Below, piece by piece: positions 44,615 through 51,989 of a stretch of 64,000 nt of DNA. Every line of letters starts with the position of its first letter. Within the stretch, counting starts at the first letter, position 1. Source of the DNA: SURF-13 sp041695325 (GTDB lineage Bacteria; Pseudomonadota; Gammaproteobacteria; SURF-13). A model generated the notes under the pieces. It had not been told where the DNA came from. It did not search any database and was given only the letters and a program-made list of their open reading frames with translations. The stretch is from the NCBI GenBank assembly GCA_041695325.1, contig JBGFRC010000004.1, positions 5,774 through 69,773 of the forward strand. Reading direction: 5' to 3'. Position numbers and translations under genes: made by a program.

Positions 44615-46999
44615 TCAAGGGACGGCCCGCCAGCGCCAGTCATTGATCTCCGGCGGGTCGAGGCCTTCGCGGCGGATGTATGCGCGGTGCTCGGCGAGCT
44701 TGCGTTCGTATTCCCCGATCAACGCCTTGGCCTGCGTCGAAGCATCGGGATGGCGGGCGGCCATCTTTTGCGCCGCCTGGATCACCACGTGGTAGCGGCT
44801 GGTGCGGTTGCGGATGTGCATGTCGAACGGCGTGGTGGTGGTGCCCTCCTCGCGGTAGCCGTTGATGTCGAAGCGCTCGGCTCCGGGCCGCTCCCAGCAC
44901 AGTTGCTTGATCGCCGCGGTGTAGCCGTGGAAATTGAAAATTACCGGGCAGTCGAGCGGAAATATTTTCTGGAAACGCTCCTCATCGAGGCCGTGCGGGT
45001 ATTTTTGCGGGATGCCGAGCACCAGCAAGTCGGTGACGTTCACCACGCGCACGCGCCACGCCGGCGCCGCGCGTGTGAGCGCGTCCGCCGCGGCCAGGGT
45101 CTCCAGGGTGAGGTTGTCGCCGCAGCAGGCGAGCACCAGTTGCGGGTCTTCGCCGCCGTGCGTGCTGGCCCAGCGCCACACCGACGCGCCCGTGCGGCAG
45201 TGCTCGCGCGCCTCGTCCAGCGACAGCCATTGCGGCATGGGCTGCTTGCCCGCGATCACCAGGTTGATGTAGTTGGTGACGCGCAGGCACTCGTCCATGG
45301 TGTACAGCAGGCAATTGGCGTCGGGCGGAAAATAGATGCGGTAGGTGTGGCCCTTCTTGGTGAGCAGATTGTTGATGAAACCGGGGCCCTGGTGCGAGTA
45401 GCCGTTGTGCTCCTGACGCCAGGCCTCCGAGGTGAGCAGATAATTGAGCGATGAAATCGGTTTGCGCCACGGCACCTCCAGCGAGGATTTGAGGAACTTG
45501 GCGTACTGATTCATCATGCCGTCCACGATGGGCAGAAACGCCTCGTAACACGGGAACAGGCCGTGCCGCCCAGTGAGCAGATAGCCCTGCAGCCAGCCCT
45601 GGCAGTTGTGCTCGGAGAGCACTTCCAGCACGCGCCCGTCGCGCGCGGTATGTTCCGTGTTTTCCGGCAGCGGCCAGACATATTGGCGCTGAGCGGCTTC
45701 CAGCACCGCGCCCAGCTTGTTCGACTCCAGCTCATCCGGACACACGATGCGGAAATTGCGCCCGGCCTGATTGAGCTTTATGACGTCGCGCAGATACCGG
45801 GCGAACTGCTCCACGCTGCTCACCAGGCTGCGGCCGCGCGCGGCAATTTCCACTGCATAGGATTCCAGCGGCGGCAGCGCGAGCGGCTTGCGCCGCGCGC
45901 CGCCGAAGCCGTGCGGATTCATGGCCATGCGCTTGCCGCCCCGGGGGCACAGCGCGCGGATGTCTTCGGCGGGACGACCGTTTTCATCAAATAACTCTTG
46001 CGGACGGTAAGAGCGCAGCCATTGTTCAACGATTTTGAGGTGCGCGGGATGGGTCTTGGCGTCCTTGGCCGGCACTTGATGTGACAGAAACGAGCCTTCG
46101 ATCTTCTTGCCGTCAATTTCCTTCGGCCCGGTCCAGCCCTTGGGCGTGCGCAGGATCAACATGGGCCAGCGCGGGCGCTCGATGATCTCGCCGCGACGCG
46201 CGCGCCGTTGCAGGGCGCGGATGTCCTCATAGGCCCGGCTCAGCGCCGCGCTCATGTCGGCGTCAATGTCATCGCTCAAGTCCACCATCCGCAGCGCATA
46301 ACCATAACCCGTAAACAGCGCGTGCAACTCTTCGTCCGTCATGGTGCCGAAGATCGTCGGATTGGCGATCTTGAATTGATTGAGATGCAGTATCGGCAGC
46401 ACCGCGCCGTCGGTGGCGGGATTCAGAAACTTGTTGCCGTGCCAGGCGCCGGCGGTGGGGCCGGTCTCCGCCTCGCCGTCGCCGACGATGCAGGCTACGA
46501 TGAGGTCAGGATGGTCCAGCGCCGCGCCGAACGCGGTGGCGAGCGCGTAGCCCAGCTCGCCGCCTTCGTGTATCACGCCCGGGTAATTCGGGCTCAGGTG
46601 ACTGGGAAACGCGTCGGGCCAGGAAAAGGATTTCAAAAATTGCTTGAGCCCGGCCTTGTCTTGGGTAAGCCGCGGGAAAAATTCCGTGAGCGTGCCTTCG
46701 AGATACAGGTTGGCGAGATTGGCCGCCGCGCCGTGGCCGGGGCCGGTGATGAGCAGGATATCCGCGCCGCTGCGCAGGATTAACCGGTTGAGATGCGCGT
46801 AAATCAGATTGATGCCCGGCGCCGTGCCCCAGTGGCCGAGCAGGCGCGGCTTGATGTGCTCCGGTTTGAGCGGCTGTTCCAGCAAGGGATTGTCCAGGAG
46901 ATAAATCTGCGCCGCGGCGAGATAGTTCGCCGCGCGCCGGTAGCGCGAGAGCGCTCCCACTTCTTTTGCATCCAAACCGTGCGACGTCATATTCATCAC
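44615..46999 (-). CDS. xfp: Phosphoketolase
   Basis: ThDP enzyme cleaving xylulose-5-P (and perhaps fructose-6-P) to acetyl-phosphate and glyceraldehyde-3-P (or erythrose-4-P). The 794-residue product has LGHWGTAPGINLIYAHLNRL near the start, ITGPGHGAAANLANLYLEG, the ThDP site GDGEAETGPTAGAWH and HNGYSHQGPGFINNLL, as in the family. Acetyl-phosphate would be used by the ackA gene across the divergent promoter. A -10 TAGAAT on the minus strand (47041-47046) is at the class II distance from the FNR box at 47068. Confidence 0.96.
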   Translation of the reverse strand: MMNMTSHGLDAKEVGALSRYRRAANYLAAAQIYLLDNPLLEQPLKPEHIKPRLLGHWGTAPGINLIYAHLNRLILRSGADILLITGPGHGAAANLANLYLEGTLTEFFPRLTQDKAGLKQFLKSFSWPDAFPSHLSPNYPGVIHEGGELGYALATAFGAALDHPDLIVACIVGDGEAETGPTAGAWHGNKFLNPATDGAVLPILHLNQFKIANPTIFGTMTDEELHALFTGYGYALRMVDLSDDIDADMSAALSRAYEDIRALQRRARRGEIIERPRWPMLILRTPKGWTGPKEIDGKKIEGSFLSHQVPAKDAKTHPAHLKIVEQWLRSYRPQELFDENGRPAEDIRALCPRGGKRMAMNPHGFGGARRKPLALPPLESYAVEIAARGRSLVSSVEQFARYLRDVIKLNQAGRNFRIVCPDELESNKLGAVLEAAQRQYVWPLPENTEHTARDGRVLEVLSEHNCQGWLQGYLLTGRHGLFPCYEAFLPIVDGMMNQYAKFLKSSLEVPWRKPISSLNYLLTSEAWRQEHNGYSHQGPGFINNLLTKKGHTYRIYFPPDANCLLYTMDECLRVTNYINLVIAGKQPMPQWLSLDEAREHCRTGASVWRWASTHGGEDPQLVLACCGDNLTLETLAAADALTRAAPAWRVRVVNVTDLLVLGIPQKYPHGLDEERFQKIFPLDCPVIFNFHGYTAAIKQLCWERPGAERFDINGYREEGTTTTPFDMHIRNRTSRYHVVIQAAQKMAARHPDASTQAKALIGEYERKLAEHRAYIRREGLDPPEINDWRWRAVP

Positions 47000-47040
47000 C
47001 TTCGCTTTATTTTCAAGCGAGTGCGGCGGGTCACGAGTTC

Positions 47041-47046
47041 ATTCTA
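47041..47046 (-). promoter_or_regulatory. -10 box of xfp
   Basis: TAGAAT on the minus strand, at the distance from the FNR box (47068-47081) expected for a class II promoter; 42 bases upstream of the xfp ATG. Confidence 0.6.
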
Positions 47047-47067
47047 GGACGCGCAAAAATCGCGGGG

Positions 47068-47081
47068 TTGATCTGTATCAA
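47068..47081. promoter_or_regulatory. Perfect FNR box shared by xfp and the glgP operon
   Basis: TTGAT-CTGT-ATCAA. On the plus side TATGAT (47103-47108) and on the minus side TAGAAT (47041-47046) both sit at class II -10 positions, so a single box can drive both directions. Confidence 0.9.
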
Positions 47082-47143
47082 TAAACCATCGGGCAAAGAT
47101 TTTATGATATAAACGTGCCTATTAACGAGTATGGGAGCTGAGT

Positions 47144-48835
47144 GTGCTGCAGGAATTTCTGCACGTGCCGCGCATCGCTTATTTTTCCATGGAAATCGCG
47201 CTGCGTAATGAAATTCCTACTTACAGTGGAGGCCTGGGCGTGCTGGCGGGCGACACGGTGCATTCCGCCGCCGACCTGGATCTGCCGCTGGTGGCGGTGA
47301 GCCTGGTCAGCCGCAAGGGTTATTTCCGCCAGGAGATAGACGCGCAGGGGCGGCAGATCGAGCGTCCCGACGAGTGGGAACCGGGCCGTTTCGCGTCGCG
47401 TCTCACCGCCGCGGTGGCGGTGCAGATCGAGGGGCGCGACGTGTGGGTGTTCGGCTGGCTGTACGTGTTGCAGGGCCACATGAACGGGCGCGTGCCGGTG
47501 GTGTTGCTGGATACCGATCTCGCTGAAAATCATCCCGATGACCGGCAGCTCACGTATCAGCTCTACGGCGGCGACGCCGCTTACCGCCTGAAGCAGGAGA
47601 TCGTGCTCGGCATCGGCGGCGTGCGCATGCTGCAGGCGCTGGGTTTCCGCGTCCGCCAGTATCACATGAACGAAGGCCACTCCGCGCTGCTGGCGCTGGA
47701 ATTGCTGCGCCGCTACGCCCATCCGCCCGAAGACCTGCGCCCGGGCGAATCGCCTTACAACGTGCCTTGGGTGCGCGATATGTGCAGCTTCACCACCCAC
47801 ACGCCGGTGGAGGCCGGACACGACCAGTTTCCCTATGACCTGGTGCAGAATGTGTTGCGAAACTTCATTGACCTGCCCACGCTGAAGACGCTGGCGGGCG
47901 GCGACCGGCTCAACATGACGCGCCTGGCGTTGAACCTCAGCCAATACGTGAACGGCGTCGCCAAACGCCACGCCGAGATTTCGCGCAAGCTGTTTCCCGG
48001 CTACAGCGTGCACGCCATCACCAACGGCGTGCATCCTTACACCTGGACCTTCCCCGCCTTCGTCAAGCTCTATGACGCCTATCTGCCCGGCTGGTGCCAC
48101 GAACCGGAGATGCTGTCGCGCGCCGACCGCATCCCCGACGAGGCGCTATGGAGCGCGCACCAGGACGCCAAGCGCGCGTTGATTGAAAAGGTCAAGGCGC
48201 TCACTCAGGTGAACCTGAATTTGCACGTGCTTACTCTCGGTTTTGCGCGGCGCATGACGGCCTACAAACGGCCCGAGCTGCTGTTTGCCGATCTCACGCG
48301 CCTGAAAAACATCGCCAAGGAGCGGCCGTTTCAAATAGTGCTGGCCGGCAAGGCCCATCCGCGCGACGAAGGCGGCAAGCGTCTGATCGAAACGCTGCAC
48401 GCGCACATGCGCGAGCTCGCCGGCGCCATCACCATCGCCTATTTGCCGGACTATGATTTACAGATCGCGCAGGCCCTGACCGCCGGGGTGGACGTGTGGC
48501 TCAACACGCCGCTTAGACCGCTGGAGGCCTCCGGCACCAGCGGCATGAAGGCGGCGTTCAACGGCGTGCCGCAGCTCTCGGTGCTGGACGGCTGGTGGAT
48601 CGAAGGCTGCATCGAGGGCGTCACCGGCTGGGCGATAGGCGACTCCCAGGAAACGGCGAACGGCGAAGACAGCCAAAAGCTTTATCACAAGCTGGAACAG
48701 GCAGTGCTGCCGCTTTACTACGGCAACCGCGCGGGCTGGATCGGCATGATGAAAGGCACGATCTGCAAGAACGCGTGCTATTTTAACAGCCACCGCATGA
48801 TGCGCCGCTACGCCAGCGAAGCATACTTGCGCTGA
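47144..48835 (+). CDS. glgP: Alpha-glucan phosphorylase (short, GlgP-like form)
   Basis: Phosphorolysis of glycogen or maltodextrin to glucose-1-P. The 563-residue product is the short bacterial type that lacks the long N-terminal regulatory part: AYFSMEIALRNEIPTYSGGLGVLAGD, then the late pyridoxal-phosphate region with TSGMKAAFNGVPQLSVLDGWW, EGCIEG and a carbohydrate-binding stretch. It starts at GTG 47144 with GGAG upstream. Its glucose-1-P feeds the xfp pathway. It is first in a five-gene operon (to 54692). Confidence 0.92.
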   Translation: MLQEFLHVPRIAYFSMEIALRNEIPTYSGGLGVLAGDTVHSAADLDLPLVAVSLVSRKGYFRQEIDAQGRQIERPDEWEPGRFASRLTAAVAVQIEGRDVWVFGWLYVLQGHMNGRVPVVLLDTDLAENHPDDRQLTYQLYGGDAAYRLKQEIVLGIGGVRMLQALGFRVRQYHMNEGHSALLALELLRRYAHPPEDLRPGESPYNVPWVRDMCSFTTHTPVEAGHDQFPYDLVQNVLRNFIDLPTLKTLAGGDRLNMTRLALNLSQYVNGVAKRHAEISRKLFPGYSVHAITNGVHPYTWTFPAFVKLYDAYLPGWCHEPEMLSRADRIPDEALWSAHQDAKRALIEKVKALTQVNLNLHVLTLGFARRMTAYKRPELLFADLTRLKNIAKERPFQIVLAGKAHPRDEGGKRLIETLHAHMRELAGAITIAYLPDYDLQIAQALTAGVDVWLNTPLRPLEASGTSGMKAAFNGVPQLSVLDGWWIEGCIEGVTGWAIGDSQETANGEDSQKLYHKLEQAVLPLYYGNRAGWIGMMKGTICKNACYFNSHRMMRRYASEAYLR

Positions 48836-48847
48836 CAGCGGCATATC

Positions 48848-49972
48848 ATGCGCATCCTGGTGCTCAACTGCGGCAGCGCCACGCTCAAGTTTCAGTTGTT
48901 TGAAACGGCCGGACTCCGGTCTCTGGCGCGCGGCGCCATCGAGGCCGGCGGCAATTACGCCCAAGCCGCGCTGAATGTGTTTGCGCAGTTAAACCGCCTT
49001 GCCGGTGAGACCTGGGCCGAAGCATTAACCGCCGTGGGACATCGCATCGTGCACGGCGGCGGGCGTTTCCTGACGCCGACGCGCATCACGCCTCAGGTGC
49101 TGGGCGAGATCGAGTCCTTGAGCGCGCTTGCGCCGCTGCACAACCCTCCGGCGCTGGAGGTGATCCGCGCGGCGCGCGAAAAGCTGGACGGCGGCGTGCC
49201 CATGTACGCGGTGTTTGACACCACGTTTTATCACGAGCTGCCGGAGGAGGCAAAACACTATGCGCTGCCTCCCGCCTGGACGCATGATTATTCCATCCGG
49301 CGTTACGGTTTTCACGGCATCGCGCACCGTTATTTATATGAACGCTACGCGGAGCTGAGCGGAAAACGCGCCGGGCGCGTCATCACCTTGCAACTCGGCC
49401 AAGGCTGTTCCATGAGCGCGCTGCACAACGGCAAACCGCTGGACACCAGCATGGGCTTTACGCCGCTGGAAGGGCTCATCATGGCTACGCGCCCCGGTGA
49501 CGTGGACCCGGGCGTGCTGCTGCGCCTGCTGCGCTCAGGCATCAGTGTGGATGAATTGGATCGGGGGTTGAACACGCGCTCCGGACTGCTGGGATTATCC
49601 GGCATCAGCGCCGACATGCGCGAACTGTTAGGGCTCGAAGCGCAAGGTCACGCCGGGGCTGCGCTTGCGCTAGGCGCCTTTTGCCGGCGCACGCGCAAAT
49701 ATCTCGGCGCCTACCTGGCGCTGCTGGGCGGCGCCGATGCGATTGTGTTCGGCGGCGGCATCGGCGAACACGCGACGTCCATCCGCGCGCGCGTTTTATC
49801 CGGCATGGAGTGGTGCGGGTTGGCGCTGGATGACGCGGCCAATGCCGCGGCAGCGGGCGGCGAACGGCGCATCAGCGCGCAGAATTCCAGAACGGATATG
49901 TACGTCATACCGGTGAACGAAGAACTGTTGATTGCGCGCGAAGTGCGCGATCAGCTCGCAGCGGCGGCGTGA
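48848..49972 (+). CDS. ackA: Acetate kinase
   Basis: Makes ATP and acetate from acetyl-phosphate; the partner of xfp. The 374-residue product is a little shorter than most (about 400). LNCGSATLKF, GHRIVHGGGRF, FDTTFYHELPEEAKHYALP, RRYGFHGIAHRYL and FGGGIGEHA are the family motifs with active-site His and Arg. The normal LNCGSSSLKF reads ATLKF here. It lies 12 bases after glgP. Confidence 0.94.
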   Translation: MRILVLNCGSATLKFQLFETAGLRSLARGAIEAGGNYAQAALNVFAQLNRLAGETWAEALTAVGHRIVHGGGRFLTPTRITPQVLGEIESLSALAPLHNPPALEVIRAAREKLDGGVPMYAVFDTTFYHELPEEAKHYALPPAWTHDYSIRRYGFHGIAHRYLYERYAELSGKRAGRVITLQLGQGCSMSALHNGKPLDTSMGFTPLEGLIMATRPGDVDPGVLLRLLRSGISVDELDRGLNTRSGLLGLSGISADMRELLGLEAQGHAGAALALGAFCRRTRKYLGAYLALLGGADAIVFGGGIGEHATSIRARVLSGMEWCGLALDDAANAAAAGGERRISAQNSRTDMYVIPVNEELLIAREVRDQLAAAA

Positions 49973-49975
49973 GCC

Positions 49976-51139
49976 ATGAACCGGCTCCGCCTTCCGGCCT
50001 GGTTTGCCCTGCTTGCCTTGCTGCTCACGGGCTGCGCGCCGCTGCGCGGCTACCAGTCCCTGTTGGTGCTCGCCGACGCCGCCAGCGGCGAGGGTCCCAG
50101 CCGGCTCAAGGCCGTCACCCCCACGCCTTCGCGCAGCCCGCTGGCCTATGAAGTGGCCGGCCGCAAACACACTGGCGATCTCTACCTGCCGGGCGAAGGC
50201 AAGCCCAAGGCCGGCATGGTGCTGGTGCCGGGCGCGGTAGTCGAGGGCAAGGACGAGGCGCGCCTGGTGGCCTTTGCCACTACTCTTGCCCGCGCCCGCT
50301 TCGCCGTGCTGGTGCCGGAGCTTAGCGGTTTCAGGCGGCTGCAGATCAGTCCGGCGGACGCCTCGGAGGTGGCGGACGCCTTCGCCTACCTCGCCGGCCA
50401 GCCGGAGCTCGCGCCCGACGGCCGCGCTGGCATCGGTGCCTTCAGCTATGCCGTGGGGCCGGCAGTGCTGGCTGCGCTGGAGCCGGACATTCGGGAGCGC
50501 GTGCGCTTCCTCGTCGGAGTGGGCGGCTATCACGATTTCAGCCGTACCGTGCGCTACTTCACCACCGGCTATTTCGAACAGGACGGCGAGTGGATCTATC
50601 TCAAGCCCAGCGACTACGGCAAGCTGGTATTCGGATATTCCAGCCTGCCTTATCTTGCAGCTTCCGACCGGGAACTGCTTAAGGCCATGGTAGAACGCAA
50701 ACTCAAGGACATCGAAGCGGACATCTCCGATCTCGCCGCCGCCCTTGGAGCAGGGGGAAGGAGTGTCTATGAGGTCATCACTCACACCGACCCGGCGCGC
50801 ACCGGGGAGCTGCTGGCCGCTCTACCGGCGCCGCTGTACGCGGACCTCCAGGCCCTGTCGCTGCACGACAAGGACTTAAGTCTTCTCAGGGCGCAACTGA
50901 TTCTGGTGCACGGCAGGAACGATACCCTTATCCCCTACACCGAGAGCGTCGCACTCGCCCAGGCCGCGCCGGATTCCCAAGCGCGGCTTTACCTCATCAA
51001 CCGGGTGCTGGGCCACGTGGATCTGAGCCTGGGCCACGTGCTCTCCTGGCAGTTCCTGACCGAGGAGCTGCCCGATATCTGGCGCCTGTGGCGTGCAGTG
51101 GACGCGTTGCTGGCCGAGCGCGATGCCGATGGCGGTTAA
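49976..51139 (+). CDS. Lipoprotein alpha/beta hydrolase of unknown substrate
   Basis: Exported protein of 387 residues with a clear lipobox LLTGC (ALLALLLTGCAPLRG). The hydrolase fold has LVPGAVVEGKDEARLV, the nucleophile region IGAFSYAVGP (G-x-S-x-x-x, not a full GxSxG), Asp in HGRNDTLIPY and His in GHVDLSLGH. The altered elbow means catalysis is not certain. It starts three bases after ackA and overlaps the next gene, so it belongs to the glgP operon. Confidence 0.8.
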   Translation: MNRLRLPAWFALLALLLTGCAPLRGYQSLLVLADAASGEGPSRLKAVTPTPSRSPLAYEVAGRKHTGDLYLPGEGKPKAGMVLVPGAVVEGKDEARLVAFATTLARARFAVLVPELSGFRRLQISPADASEVADAFAYLAGQPELAPDGRAGIGAFSYAVGPAVLAALEPDIRERVRFLVGVGGYHDFSRTVRYFTTGYFEQDGEWIYLKPSDYGKLVFGYSSLPYLAASDRELLKAMVERKLKDIEADISDLAAALGAGGRSVYEVITHTDPARTGELLAALPAPLYADLQALSLHDKDLSLLRAQLILVHGRNDTLIPYTESVALAQAAPDSQARLYLINRVLGHVDLSLGHVLSWQFLTEELPDIWRLWRAVDALLAERDADGG

Positions 51140-51971
51140 CAGAGCCACGCTCTTGGCAGTGCGCCACACCCCGCATGCGCTGCGCGTCGCCGCCGTGGTT
51201 CTGCTCACCGCGGGCGTAGCGGGGCTCGCCGCCGGCCTGCCGCCCGTGCCGCAGTGGGCTGCCTATCATGATTTCGCCGACCGGCGCGCTTTGTTCGGCA
51301 TCCAAAATTTTTTTAACGTGGCCTCCAACGGACTGTTGGTGCTGGTGGGTGCCGCCGGCCTCTATCGGCTCCTCGCCGCGGCGTTGCCGTTCGTGGAGCA
51401 ACGGGAGCGCCGGCCGTACCTCGTGTTCTTTCTCGGTATCGCGCTGACCGGCGTCGCCTCGGCCTGGTATCATCTGGAGCCCGGCAACGAGCGCCTGGTG
51501 TGGGACCGCCTGGCGCTGAGCATCGCCCTCACGTCCTGGCTGGCGGCGGTGATCGCCGAACGCATCCGCGTCGCGGCGGGCTTGGCGCTGTTGCCGGCGC
51601 TCATCGCCCTGGGGGCCGCCGCCGTGCTTTACTGGGGCGCAAGCGAAGCGCGCGACGCAGGCGACCTGCGCGCATACGGGGTGATACATTTTTATCCGGC
51701 GCTGCTCATCCCGCTGCTCATGCTGCTGTTTCCGCCCCGTTACAGCCGCGGCGGCGACGTGCTGGTGGTGCTGGCACTCTATGGCGCGGCGCTGGCCGCT
51801 GAGCTCCTGGATCGGCCCCTGTTCGCCCTGGGCGGAGTGCTGAGCGGACATACCTTAAAACACGGCTTGGCGGCGCTGGCCGCCTACTGGGTGCTGCGCA
51901 TGCTGAGGCTGCGCCGGCCCATAGCGAGCGGTAACCACGAAACGACGCCGCCAACGAAGGTAGCGCTTTGA
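51123..51971 (+). CDS. Ceramidase (CREST superfamily)-like membrane protein
   Basis: Membrane protein of about 282 residues with seven or so hydrophobic segments. It has the alkaline-ceramidase pattern ADRRALFGIQNFFNVASN, SAWYHLEPGNERLVWDR and SGHTLKHGLAALAAYW, whose His, Asp and Ser residues bind zinc in this superfamily. Bacterial members are uncharacterised amide or ester hydrolases. ATG 51123 or 51129; both overlap the upstream stop. It is in one operon with a hydrolase and an acyltransferase fusion. Confidence 0.85.
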   Translation: MPMAVNRATLLAVRHTPHALRVAAVVLLTAGVAGLAAGLPPVPQWAAYHDFADRRALFGIQNFFNVASNGLLVLVGAAGLYRLLAAALPFVEQRERRPYLVFFLGIALTGVASAWYHLEPGNERLVWDRLALSIALTSWLAAVIAERIRVAAGLALLPALIALGAAAVLYWGASEARDAGDLRAYGVIHFYPALLIPLLMLLFPPRYSRGGDVLVVLALYGAALAAELLDRPLFALGGVLSGHTLKHGLAALAAYWVLRMLRLRRPIASGNHETTPPTKVAL

Positions 51972-51989
51972 GTGCGAATTGGAATGACC